From: an uncultured Saprospiraceae bacterium
GTDB lineage: Bacteria; Bacteroidota; Bacteroidia; Chitinophagales; Saprospiraceae
DNA length: 55,156 nucleotides
Direction: 5' to 3'
Assembly: GCA_937974625.1 (NCBI GenBank)
Contig: CALJVJ010000002.1
Coordinates: 1-55,156 of the forward strand
The notes below the pieces were generated by a model. The model saw only the letters and a list, made by a program, of their open reading frames with translations, searched no databases and was not told the origin of the DNA. The first letter of the stretch is position 1. The number at the start of each line of letters is the position of its first letter. Shown here piece by piece: positions 36,052 to 44,246 of the stretch. The position numbers and the translations under genes are program-made.

Positions 36052-37560
36052 ATGAAGACTAAACTTGTTTTGTGGGGCTCCAATGCAACGGAAGAGAAGA
36101 TTTTAATTGCTATGCAATTGAGACCGGAAGATAACAAGGTAGATATTTGGACTTTCCCAGAAGCCGTAGCCACCGACGAATTTGCCCGACAATTGTTAGG
36201 CGATTGGAGAAATGATGTAGCCGTTCCCTTTCCAGAAAGTGCTACCCACCTTGAAAGAGAACTTTCAATGACAGACAGCCTTTTGCCTGTAGAAATAAAG
36301 GTAGAAAGAGGAGACATTATTCAACGAGCACAAACAGAATGGCATTTTGTGGTGCTATCTTCTAAGCTGAATGAAGTGTATCAATCCGAACTAGTCGAGC
36401 TTAAGGGAAAAGTAGCAGAGTTGAAGTCATTCAATAATGATACTTGGAATGAGTTGAAGACTTTTTGGGCTAAGGTTCAAGACCAAGTTCGAGAAAGAAA
36501 CTTATTAAGAGGCCATGCCGATGCTTTAAGAGATGATACTAATGCATTATTTGGCAAATTGAAGGAATTACGTTCTGCCTTAGATGAAGAGTTTCGTATG
36601 ACTTCTCAAGGTCATCACGATCAATTCATTCAGACCTTAGTAAGTTTAGAAAAGAGAGCAGAAGAAGGAACAAGGTTACCTGCACTTTTTGACGAATTAA
36701 AAGAACTGCAAAGAAGTTTCAGAGAAATAAAATTAACGAGAGAGCACCGTTCTAAAATATGGGAACGTTTAGATGCGACTTTTAAAGTAGTTAAAGAGAA
36801 ACGTTTTGGTCCTAATGCCAATAATGAGTCTTCTGCTTTAGATCGTTTAGATCGTAGATATAAAGGGTTGATAGGTGCGATAGAAAAGATGCAAAAATCC
36901 ATTGCACGAGATGAAGATGATTTAAGTTTCCAACAACGGAAAATTGATTCTTCTGACGGACAATTAGAGGCACAGATTCGACAAGCTAAGATTAAAATGA
37001 CGAAGGAACGTATTCGTTCTAAGACAGAGAAGTTGAAGGAAATGCTTCAAACTAAATCTGACTTAGAAAGAAGAGTAGCTGGACAAAAAGAAAAAGAATC
37101 TAAGCGCCAAAAGCAAGGCGAAATTGCAGCGGCAAAAGCAGCGGCAAAAGAAAAAATTGCTCAATCAATAGCTGCAACAGCACTAGCCCGAAAAGACGAT
37201 GATGGCAAGTTAGAAAAAGCAGCGGAAGCAATAGTGACCAAAAGTACTGAGGTTAAACCAGTTGTAGCTGCCACGGCAGCAGCAGCAGCAGGAGCTGCCG
37301 CGGTAAGTAAAGTTGTAGAAGCTGCCACTACGCCTGAACCTGTTGTAGAAGCTACCGAGCCCGTAGTAGAGGAGGAGCCTACACCAGAGCCAGTTGTAGA
37401 AGTTGAAGCCATTGCACCAGTCGCAGAAGAAGTTGCTGCACCTGAGGTAGTAATAGAAACAACAATGACAGAGGAACTAGAGGATGTTGTAACGAACGGA
37501 GCTGCTATTACAGAAATCGTCAACGAAGAAACAATTGTAGAAGAAAAGACAGAAGGATAA
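36052..37560 (+). CDS. Coiled-coil protein of unknown function with Ala/Val/Glu-rich tail
   Basis: I do not recognise this 502-aa protein. Residues 1-95 form a small folded domain (KLVLWGSNATEEKILIAMQL) without a signal peptide. Residues 95-360 are strongly helical and charged, with coiled-coil periodicity; the segment from WERLDATFKVVKEKRFG resembles the DUF349 repeat type, but weakly. From about 345 there are Lys/Ala-rich helices (EIAAAKAAAKEKIAQ). The last 120 residues are low-complexity Ala, Val, Glu, Pro (EPVVEEEPTPEPVVEVE), probably disordered. The ATG is chosen over a TTG three codons upstream. It has its own terminator. It may be a structural or nucleic-acid-related cytoplasmic protein, but this is a guess. 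Confidence 0.75.
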   Translation: MKTKLVLWGSNATEEKILIAMQLRPEDNKVDIWTFPEAVATDEFARQLLGDWRNDVAVPFPESATHLERELSMTDSLLPVEIKVERGDIIQRAQTEWHFVVLSSKLNEVYQSELVELKGKVAELKSFNNDTWNELKTFWAKVQDQVRERNLLRGHADALRDDTNALFGKLKELRSALDEEFRMTSQGHHDQFIQTLVSLEKRAEEGTRLPALFDELKELQRSFREIKLTREHRSKIWERLDATFKVVKEKRFGPNANNESSALDRLDRRYKGLIGAIEKMQKSIARDEDDLSFQQRKIDSSDGQLEAQIRQAKIKMTKERIRSKTEKLKEMLQTKSDLERRVAGQKEKESKRQKQGEIAAAKAAAKEKIAQSIAATALARKDDDGKLEKAAEAIVTKSTEVKPVVAATAAAAAGAAAVSKVVEAATTPEPVVEATEPVVEEEPTPEPVVEVEAIAPVAEEVAAPEVVIETTMTEELEDVVTNGAAITEIVNEETIVEEKTEG

Positions 37561-37590
37561 TTAAATTCTTCTTTTTGAATAAATAATTAG

Positions 37591-37625
37591 AACCCTTTGT
37601 AATAGAAATATTGCAAAGGGTTTTC
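37591..37625 (+). terminator. Terminator after the coiled-coil gene
   Basis: AACCCTTTG and CAAAGGGTT pair perfectly around a loop of 13 bases, followed by TTTTCTT. It lies 31 bp after the stop codon and just before the MITE-like copy C. Confidence 0.8.
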
Positions 37626-37648
37626 TTATGCCTACAACTTTATTAATT

Positions 37649-37781
37649 CAAGCTTGCGGACAATTCTTAAAGAAAGAAAACCTGCCTATGCCGGCAGGTG
37701 CGTTAATTTTTGGTGCATTTTACTTGCTTCGCCGTAAAATTTCCAAAAATTGCCTTATTTCCTTTCATTGTCCGCAACTTG
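37649..37781. repeat. MITE-like element with CAAGTTGCGGACAAT inverted ends, copy C
   Basis: The element is in the opposite orientation to copies A and B. Its right end ATTGTCCGCAACTTG (37767-37781) is exact; its left end (37649-37664) has one extra C. The centre contains CCTGCCTATGCCGGCAGG, a palindrome, and GCTTCGCCGTAAAAT, both shared with copy B in inverse. Length is about 133 bp and no reading frame is inside. The remaining 120 bp up to iscS show nothing recognisable. Confidence 0.8.
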
Positions 37782-37902
37782 GGTTTATTAGTAAAAAATA
37801 GTTATTTTAGTGAAGAGTATTAGAAGCGATTATTCGATAAGATTTTACATAATTAAATATACCATTAACCAGATATTGTATTGAAATAATATCAAGTAGC
37901 GC

Positions 37903-39099
37903 ATGAAAAAAAAACAGAGAATATATTTAGATTATAATGCCACTACTCCTTGTGACCCAAGAGTAGTAGAAGCTATGTTGCCTTTTTTTACGACGATGGC
38001 AGGCAATGCAGCGAGTCGAAGTCATCCGTATGGTTGGGAAGCAGAGGAAGCAGTGTCTCATGCAAGAGGCCAAATTGCTAGTTTAATTGGAGCAGAAGAA
38101 AAGGAAATAGTGTTTACCTCTGGTGCAACAGAAGGGGATAATTTGGCATTAAAAGGAGTGTTTGAGATGTATCGAAGGAAAGGCAATCATATCATTACTG
38201 TAGAAACGGAGCATAAAGCAGTTTTAGATACTTGTTTACATATTGAAAAAATAGGGGGAGAAGTTACCTATTTAAAAGTGGATGAAGCGGGTTTAATCGA
38301 CCTCACTGCATTAAAAGCAGCTATAAAAGAGACGACAGTTTTAGTATCCATCATGTGGGCAAATAATGAAACAGGTGTCATTCAACCAATGGCGGAGATT
38401 GGGAAAATATGTGAGGAAGAAGGCGTGTTATTTTTTAGTGATGCGACACAGGCAGTTGGAAAAATTCCCACTAATCCAAAAGAGTATGGTATTCATTTGA
38501 TGGCATTTACCGCCCACAAAATGTATGGCCCTAAAGGGGTAGGTGCTTTATATGTAAACAGGAAAAGACCTAGAGTAAAACTAACTGCTCAAATTGATGG
38601 CGGAGGCCATGAGGATGGTATGCGTTCAGGGACCCTGAATGTTCCTGGAATAGTTGGGTTTGGGAAAGCCGCTGAAATTGCCCAAGCAGAAATGGAAGCA
38701 GAAGCGATTAGGGTAAGTTTATTGAGAGATAAATTAGAAAAAGCACTAGTCAGCGAAGTAGAAGAATGTATGGTGAATGGGAGTACAGACAGCCGCCTGC
38801 CACAAGTAAGTAATTTGTCGTTCCGACATGTGGATAGTGAAGGTTTATTAATGACTTTTAACCAAAATATTGCAGTAGCTACAGGGTCTGCCTGTACATC
38901 TGCATCTCTTGACCCGTCACATGTATTGACGGCGATGGGCTTAGTAGATGATTTGGCAAAGTCTTCTATTCGATTTAGTTTAGGTAGATTTACAACCGAA
39001 GAAGAAATTGATTTTACGATAGAAAAAGTAAAAACAGGAACGGCACAATTAAGAGCATTAAGTCCAGTATGGGAAATGTTCAAAGAAGGAATTTTATAA
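37903..39099 (+). CDS. iscS: Cysteine desulfurase IscS/NifS
   Basis: IscS takes sulfur from cysteine, via pyridoxal phosphate, for Fe-S cluster assembly. The 398-aa enzyme begins YLDYNATTPCDPRV. The PLP lysine is Lys206 in TAHKMYGPKG, preceded by SDATQAVGK, and the persulfide-forming Cys331 is in TGSACTSAS, within the long loop of the IscS/NifS class. The RSGTLNVPGIVGFG segment is typical. iscA follows after 148 bp but has its own promoter, so the two may be only partly co-transcribed. No iscU or iscR is nearby. Confidence 0.95.
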   Translation: MKKKQRIYLDYNATTPCDPRVVEAMLPFFTTMAGNAASRSHPYGWEAEEAVSHARGQIASLIGAEEKEIVFTSGATEGDNLALKGVFEMYRRKGNHIITVETEHKAVLDTCLHIEKIGGEVTYLKVDEAGLIDLTALKAAIKETTVLVSIMWANNETGVIQPMAEIGKICEEEGVLFFSDATQAVGKIPTNPKEYGIHLMAFTAHKMYGPKGVGALYVNRKRPRVKLTAQIDGGGHEDGMRSGTLNVPGIVGFGKAAEIAQAEMEAEAIRVSLLRDKLEKALVSEVEECMVNGSTDSRLPQVSNLSFRHVDSEGLLMTFNQNIAVATGSACTSASLDPSHVLTAMGLVDDLAKSSIRFSLGRFTTEEEIDFTIEKVKTGTAQLRALSPVWEMFKEGIL

Positions 39100-39119
39100 T
39101 CAATTGAACCTTTTTGCTA

Positions 39120-39150
39120 TTGCTTATTGTTTTTAGAGTAGATACATTTG
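39120..39150 (+). promoter_or_regulatory. Full Bacteroidota promoter (TTG-N20-TACATTTG) for iscA
   Basis: TTG at 39120-39122 and TACATTTG at 39143-39150 are spaced by 20 bp, the best complete match to the TTG/TAnnTTTG promoter pattern in this window. The start would be near 39156 and the leader about 92 nt. Confidence 0.65.
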
Positions 39151-39187
39151 TTTGAGAAATATTGTGAAAGCGTGTTTTGACTAAAAA

Positions 39188-39219
39188 AAACGCTGATAAA
39201 CTGATTGTTTTCAGCGTTT
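39188..39219 (+). promoter_or_regulatory. Hairpin in the iscA leader
   Basis: AAACGCTGA and TCAGCGTTT pair perfectly around a 14-nt loop, 29 bases before the iscA start codon. Only three T follow in the stem end, so termination would be weak. It could instead attenuate read-through from iscS or stabilise the iscA message. Confidence 0.45.
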
Positions 39220-39247
39220 ATCCGAGAATAAATAAAAATTTACAACC

Positions 39248-39574
39248 ATGTTATTTGTAGCAGATTCAGCAAAGGAGAGAATTTATGAAGTAAAAGCAAC
39301 AGAAAAATACGATGAAAATTATTTTGTTCGTGTCAGTGTAACGAGTGGGGGGTGTTCTGGTTTGTCCTATAGTATGGATTTTGATAATGTAGATAAACCA
39401 GATGACCAAGTTTTTGAAGATAATGGTATAAAAATCGTTACAGATATTCGAAGTATATTATATCTATTTAATACGACACTGGAATTTTCTGGAGGCTTAG
39501 ATGGAAAAGGTTTTTATTTTAATAATCCAAATGCAGCAAGAACTTGTGCTTGTGGAGAAAGTTTTTCTGTGTAA
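39248..39574 (+). CDS. iscA: Iron-sulfur cluster assembly/carrier protein IscA (HesB family)
   Basis: This is an A-type Fe-S carrier that delivers clusters to target enzymes. The 108-aa protein has the three conserved cysteines: Cys36 in TSGGCSGLSYSM, and Cys100 and Cys102 in the C-terminal CAC motif. The fold pattern DPDDQVFEDNGIKIVTD-like and FNNPNA segment are typical of HesB/IscA/ErpA. It follows iscS and shares a bidirectional terminator with porX. IscA and ErpA cannot be told apart here. Confidence 0.93.
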   Translation: MLFVADSAKERIYEVKATEKYDENYFVRVSVTSGGCSGLSYSMDFDNVDKPDDQVFEDNGIKIVTDIRSILYLFNTTLEFSGGLDGKGFYFNNPNAARTCACGESFSV

Positions 39575-39594
39575 AGAAATTTAGCAAGCGTAAT

Positions 39595-39633
39595 AAAAAT
39601 CCCCAAGTTACTGTAAGTAACTTGGGGATTTTT
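39595..39633. terminator. Bidirectional terminator between iscA and porX
   Basis: AAAAATCCCCAAGTTACT pairs perfectly with its complement around a 2-base centre, with A and T runs on opposite sides. It lies 21 bp after iscA and 29 bp beyond the porX stop, so it can serve both convergent genes. Confidence 0.92.
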
Positions 39634-39661
39634 ATTGTGAATAAATCAGTATATTAAGCTA

Positions 39662-41227
39662 TTAACTTTGTCTTTTTGGAGATAATCGAACAATTGGACA
39701 AATAACTTCTTCTAATGAAATACCGCCATGTTGGAAGGTGTTTTTATAGTAATTATTAAAGTAATTATACCTATTCGGATACAAGAAAAATTTATCTTCT
39801 TTGGCAAAAATAAAAGTAGAACTCACATTTGGTTTTGGCAATAGGGCTTTTTTAGGGTTTCTTACTTCCAAAACATCTCGTCTATCGTACTTTAAATTTC
39901 TACCTACTTTATATCGAAGATTGGTGGTTGTCTCTCTATCTCCTACTACTTTAGAAGGTTGATGCACACGAATGGTGCCGTGGTCAGTAGTGATAATAAC
40001 TTGCACATCTTTTTCAGCGATTTTTTGTAAGGCAGACCATAATGGAGAGTGCAAAAACCAAGAACGGGTCAACGACCGATAAGCTTTTTCATCTCCAGCT
40101 AATTCTTTCAACACTTCCATTTCTGTTCGTGCGTGAGACAGCATATCAATGAAATTATAAACAATGACGGTTAAATCATTGTGTAAATAATTTAGGATAT
40201 TATCGTTCATCTGCTTAGCATGATAAACGTTGGTAATTTTAGTATAATCAAACTTAACAGGCTTTCTAAAAGTCCGCCCAATTTGTTCATTAAGGAGGTC
40301 GGCTTCATGCAAATTTTTTCCACCTTCTTCATTATCATTCTTCCACCAGTTGGGATAATAAGCTTCAATTTCGGAAGGCATTAATCCAGAAAAGATGGAA
40401 TTTCTACTGTACTGAGTAGAAGTAGGCAGAATACTATAAAAGTAATCTTCCTCTTCTATTCTATATAATTCACTAATAATTGGTTCTAAAATTTTCCATT
40501 GGTCATAGCGTAAATTATCCATTAAGACCATCACTGTAGGGCGACCACTTTTCATTTCTGGAAAAATCTTTCGGCGCATTAAGTTATTAGACATAATAGG
40601 CGCTTCGATATCTTCATTGACCCATTTGATGTAATTTTTGATAATAAATTTAGAGAAAGCAGCATTCGCTTCACTTTTTTGCATCGTCAAAATATCAGAC
40701 ATCTCCGTGGTGTTCGAGTTATCTAATTTTAATTCCCAGCCAATTATTTTTTGGTAAGTATCGACCCAAGATTTAAAATCCAAACCACTATTGATTTCCA
40801 TCAAAAGATGACGAAATTCTTGTTGATAATCAGATGACGTACGCTCTTTAATCAATCGTTTGCCATCAATTATCTTTCTAAGGGTCAATAAAATCTGATT
40901 AGGGTTAACAGGCTTAATCAAGTAATCAGTAATTTGAGCACCTAAAGCTTCTTCCATTACATTTTCTGCCTCATTTTTAGTAATCATAACAACGGGCAAA
41001 TGCGGATAAGCATCTTTAACCTTTGTCAAAGTTTCTAAACCAGTAATACCAGGCATAGATTCATCCAAAAAAACAACATCAATGTCATTATGGGTTTCAC
41101 ATTCTTCTAAGGCATCATAGCCATTGCTGACGGTAATCATTTCATAACCCTTCTTCTCCAAAAACATAATCTGTGGCTTCAATAAATCAATTTCATCATC
41201 CGCCCAAAGAATTTTAATTTTATCCAT
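39662..41227 (-). CDS. porX: T9SS response regulator PorX (receiver + PglZ domain)
   Basis: PorX controls type IX secretion genes in Bacteroidota, usually with the histidine kinase PorY. The 521-aa protein starts with a receiver domain: acidic pair Asp10/Asp11, phosphoacceptor Asp55 in VFLDESMPG, Thr83 and Lys105. From about residue 165 to the end it has the PglZ (alkaline-phosphatase-like) domain, with VMVLMDNLRYDQW, the nucleophile region STQYSRNSIFSGLMP and the metal-site motif TTDHGTIRVHQP. A longer frame starts 37 codons upstream, but its TTG lies inside a promoter box, so the ATG is chosen. No porY is adjacent. Confidence 0.94.
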   Translation of the reverse strand: MDKIKILWADDEIDLLKPQIMFLEKKGYEMITVSNGYDALEECETHNDIDVVFLDESMPGITGLETLTKVKDAYPHLPVVMITKNEAENVMEEALGAQITDYLIKPVNPNQILLTLRKIIDGKRLIKERTSSDYQQEFRHLLMEINSGLDFKSWVDTYQKIIGWELKLDNSNTTEMSDILTMQKSEANAAFSKFIIKNYIKWVNEDIEAPIMSNNLMRRKIFPEMKSGRPTVMVLMDNLRYDQWKILEPIISELYRIEEEDYFYSILPTSTQYSRNSIFSGLMPSEIEAYYPNWWKNDNEEGGKNLHEADLLNEQIGRTFRKPVKFDYTKITNVYHAKQMNDNILNYLHNDLTVIVYNFIDMLSHARTEMEVLKELAGDEKAYRSLTRSWFLHSPLWSALQKIAEKDVQVIITTDHGTIRVHQPSKVVGDRETTTNLRYKVGRNLKYDRRDVLEVRNPKKALLPKPNVSSTFIFAKEDKFFLYPNRYNYFNNYYKNTFQHGGISLEEVICPIVRLSPKRQS

Positions 41228-41335
41228 GTTGTTATTTAATTTTTTAGTTGTTTGCTTGATGACCGTAGCCACCCCTATACTATCTAATTGTAAAGTATGG
41301 AGATGTTGGATTGTACTCGCTTTTAGAGGAGAAAA

Positions 41336-41343
41336 CAAAAGTA
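41336..41343 (-). promoter_or_regulatory. Candidate -7 box (TACTTTTG) of porX
   Basis: On the minus strand TACTTTTG fits TAnnTTTG. It overlaps the TTG that would start the longer porX frame. The implied leader to the ATG at 41227 is about 100 nt. Confidence 0.45.
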
Positions 41344-41532
41344 ATCATTTAATTACTCTAATGATAAGTTTGTTAAAAGCTGCTAACTGAACGGCCAAAT
41401 CCTTTTTTATATTTTAAAATACGTAGATTGTTTTAAAAAGGATGGAGAATAAGGAGATAAAATAAGGGAATCTAATTGTAAATTTTCCTACAGATACCTA
41501 ATATTACATTCCTTAAAAATAAAGTTGAAATT

Positions 41533-41874
41533 ATGACAATAGAAACCGCACAAAAAGAAGTGGACAATTGGATACAAACCATCGGTATTCGCTATTATAA
41601 TGAATTGACCAATATGGCGATCTTAACAGAAGAAGTTGGAGAGGTGGCTCGTTTAATGGCTCGGATATACGGTGAACAATCATTCAAGCGCAAAGAGGAT
41701 GAAGCGACGGCAAAAGAAAAATTAGGAGACGAAATGGCAGATGTCTTATTTGTGTTAATCTGTTTAGCAAATCAAACAGGAATTGATTTGACGGAAGCGT
41801 TGAACAAAAATTTGATTAAAAAATCCATCAGAGATAAAGAGCGCCATGCGAATAATGATAAGTTAAAGAAGTAG
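41533..41874 (+). CDS. MazG-like nucleotide pyrophosphohydrolase
   Basis: This 113-aa protein belongs to the all-alpha NTP pyrophosphatase superfamily. The metal-binding pattern is EEVGE at 33-37, paired with the E-x2-D motif in GDEMADVLF (Glu67, Asp70). The single short domain matches the small MazG-like proteins that remove pyrophosphate from (possibly aberrant) nucleotides; it is not full-length MazG. It is a cytoplasmic protein lying divergent from porX and upstream of the membrane/HhH-like gene. Substrate not determinable. Confidence 0.88.
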   Translation: MTIETAQKEVDNWIQTIGIRYYNELTNMAILTEEVGEVARLMARIYGEQSFKRKEDEATAKEKLGDEMADVLFVLICLANQTGIDLTEALNKNLIKKSIRDKERHANNDKLKK

Positions 41875-41995
41875 CCAGATAAGTAAATATTTGTTTTTTA
41901 GGGATTAAGCTGTATTTTCACCCTCAGAAAACTAAACTAATAGGCTTTCTCAAATCATTAGTTGAAAGTCTACCATACTAAAAAAGCATACTATT

Positions 41996-43141
41996 ATGGA
42001 AATGATGAGTGAATTATTATCGCCGATGTTGCGAGTAATTTTGATTTTGGTGATTTGTGGATTTATCCCTTTTACGGCGGCATCTTTTTTTATGGTCGTA
42101 ATTCCACAAAAGGAGCGAGAGTTTAAGAAATCAATTACAGAAATGGGAATCAGTACTTCTCGAACCATACGAGACAGTTATTCGGTCTCTCGATATATCA
42201 TTCCCGTCCTTTTTGCTTTTCTAATTTTCTTTGGTTTTATTACAGCTTTCACAGTCGGAGGAAACGGCGGCGGAGAATTTGTGGATAATGTATTCTTATC
42301 GGGACCATTTTACGGAGAAAATAACCAAGCGGTAATGAGTCAAAGTTTTTCGGTTTTAGCATGGGCTTTTGCAGGAGGTTTTTTGTATGCGGCTTATAAT
42401 ATTATTCGACGACTACGAGCTTTGGATTTAGCACCTGGGGTGTATTATAGTGCGGGGATTCGAATCTTATTAGCTTCTGCCGTTGCCTTAATATTTTCAT
42501 TTTTTGCAGGAGAGGAATCTGTTACCAATCCAAATGGAGTGAATGAACTCTTTAAATTAAAGTCCTCCCTACCAATTGTTTCTTTTTTAGCAGGTATCTT
42601 TCCACAACGTATTTTAAATTATTTAATCGAACGATTTCGAGATTTTTTTGCGAATGAAAGTGTAACGGAGAGGTCCTTAGGTCTTTATAATATTGAAGGG
42701 ATTAGTATTTACCATAAGGAGCGACTTGAAGAAATCGGCATTGATAATGCGCAGAATTTAGCGACTGCTAGTTTGACCCAATTAATAGCAGAGACACCTT
42801 ATGATGCTCGGCAATTATTGGACTGGATAGGGCAGGCCAAATTAATTTGTTATGTAAAAGATGATATTCATCGTTTAAGAGCCATAGGTGTTCGTTCAGT
42901 TTTTGATTTATTAAAAGGGAATAAAGACCGTATTGTCTTAAGAGAGATAGCAGATGCTGTGGGGTTGGATACGCCAATATTAGAGGTGGTTCATGGGCAA
43001 GTAGTTAACGACAGAGGGATTACTGCATTGTATAATTTTCAAGAAAATAAAAATTCCCCAGCCCGAGACATAATAGCTACTAGGGCAGTAGAGGAGGATA
43101 ATAGTTTTGAAGACTCTAAAATAATCAAACCTAGAGGCTAA
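41996..43141 (+). CDS. Membrane protein with C-terminal HhH-like cytoplasmic domain
   Basis: I do not recognise this 381-aa protein. Hydrophobic segments lie at about 8-33, 67-85, 115-135, 150-170 and possibly 190-205, with basic loops (RRLRALDLAPG). From about 230 to 350 there is a soluble domain with helix-hairpin-helix-like repeats (YHKERLEEIGIDNAQNLA, WIGQAKLICYV, HRLRAIGVRSVFDLL) similar in style to DUF4332 or other HhH proteins. Several ATG codons cluster at the start, so the exact start is uncertain by a few residues. It could tether nucleic acid or a protein complex to the membrane. Confidence 0.75.
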   Translation: MEMMSELLSPMLRVILILVICGFIPFTAASFFMVVIPQKEREFKKSITEMGISTSRTIRDSYSVSRYIIPVLFAFLIFFGFITAFTVGGNGGGEFVDNVFLSGPFYGENNQAVMSQSFSVLAWAFAGGFLYAAYNIIRRLRALDLAPGVYYSAGIRILLASAVALIFSFFAGEESVTNPNGVNELFKLKSSLPIVSFLAGIFPQRILNYLIERFRDFFANESVTERSLGLYNIEGISIYHKERLEEIGIDNAQNLATASLTQLIAETPYDARQLLDWIGQAKLICYVKDDIHRLRAIGVRSVFDLLKGNKDRIVLREIADAVGLDTPILEVVHGQVVNDRGITALYNFQENKNSPARDIIATRAVEEDNSFEDSKIIKPRG

Positions 43142-43193
43142 CCTAATTAAAGCAACTTCGTATTTCCAATTTTATGCTCTTAATAATTAACTG

Positions 43194-43721
43194 ATGAATT
43201 GGAAAAAAATTAAAGAGACCGTTGCTTTTAAAGGTTGGCGAAGTATGCTACAAAGAACCTATGAATTGCCAAATGGTAAGGAAGCTACATTTGATATTGT
43301 TACGACGAGTGATTTTGTAACTATTGTTGCATTTACCAAAAATAAAGAGGCTATTCTGGTCAAACAATATAGACCTGGACCAGAAATGCAAATTGTCTCT
43401 TTTCCAGAAGGTGGAGTAGAAGGGAATGAGGCACCCGAAAAGGCAGCTGCTCGCGAATTATTAGAAGAAACAGGATACATTGCCAAGAAATTCATACCCC
43501 TTAAAGTTTTTAGAGATGCCTATCGCACAGAAAAACAAATCTGTTTACTCGCGCTAGATTGTGAAAAAGTAGATACACAAAAACTAGATGCTACGGAGTT
43601 TATAGATGTTTTTTTATTACCTATCGAAAAACTCCGCTCCTTATTAACTAATCCAACCGATGAATCGTTTACTAATGTAGGGGCTGGTTATTTGGCCTTA
43701 GATTACATGAAGTGGTTATAA
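43194..43721 (+). CDS. Nudix hydrolase (ADP-ribose pyrophosphatase-like)
   Basis: This 175-aa cytoplasmic hydrolase has a complete Nudix box at residues 73-95, with the spacing G-x5-E-x7-R-E-x2-E-E-x-G. The preceding segment VKQYRPGPEMQIVSFPEGG is the form seen in ADP-ribose/sugar-nucleotide pyrophosphatases. It starts 52 bp after the membrane gene and may be co-transcribed with it. Exact substrate unknown. Confidence 0.9.
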   Translation: MNWKKIKETVAFKGWRSMLQRTYELPNGKEATFDIVTTSDFVTIVAFTKNKEAILVKQYRPGPEMQIVSFPEGGVEGNEAPEKAAARELLEETGYIAKKFIPLKVFRDAYRTEKQICLLALDCEKVDTQKLDATEFIDVFLLPIEKLRSLLTNPTDESFTNVGAGYLALDYMKWL

Positions 43722-43822
43722 CAAATTTCCAAAAGAAATTGTATTTTTATTTTCATTAAAATATCTTATTAGAAATTGACCAAGTCAAACCTCTAACTTC
43801 TTATTAAAAATGACTAGTTAAA

Positions 43823-44233
43823 ATGGATGATTCCGAATATTACGAAAGAGCAAAGGAAAAAGTAGAAGATAAAAAAAGTTTTCACAACCACCTTCGTTCT
43901 TACATAATCGTTAATTTAATCATGTTATTTAGCGGCACTTTCTTTCGAACTAGAGGGGGCTGGGCGATGGTGGCTTTATTTTGGGGAATTGGTTTATTCT
44001 CTCACTATGTAAGAGTATATGGTTTTATGGGGATGGGAGAAGATACAGATTGGGAAGACAAAGAAATTGAAAAAGAAATGAGAAAGATGAAAGCGAGGGA
44101 AAAAAATAGAAAAAACCAAGCTCCTCACGATGACTATGAAGAAGATTCAGATTTGGATTTAGACGATTATTTGGATTTAGACCAACCTAAACCAATGCCT
44201 AAAAAGCGGTATGATGAGAATGATTTAGTATAA
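43823..44233 (+). CDS. 2TM-domain membrane protein
   Basis: This is a 136-aa protein of the 2TM domain type: a short amphipathic lead (YYERAKEKVEDKKSFHNHLRSY), two membrane helices at about 27-40 and 47-62, then a charged tail. The tail is first Lys/Glu-rich (EKEMRKMKAREKNRKN) and then acidic with LDLDDYLDLDQP repeats. In Bacteroidota such domains occur alone or before LytTR-type regulators. Function unknown. It is convergent with the kinase-like gene, 13 bp away. Confidence 0.82.
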   Translation: MDDSEYYERAKEKVEDKKSFHNHLRSYIIVNLIMLFSGTFFRTRGGWAMVALFWGIGLFSHYVRVYGFMGMGEDTDWEDKEIEKEMRKMKAREKNRKNQAPHDDYEEDSDLDLDDYLDLDQPKPMPKKRYDENDLV

Positions 44234-44246
44234 TGAAGTCTTCAAC

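Noticed and set aside
37161..37523. 120-codon minus-strand frame opposite the coiled-coil gene tail
   Set aside because: Reverse reading of Ala/Val/Glu codons gives Ser/Thr/Ala low complexity; no independent evidence.
41228..41338. 37-residue N-terminal extension of PorX
   Set aside because: Its TTG start lies inside a TAnnTTTG box and the extension has no receiver-domain character; the receiver begins at the ATG at 41227.
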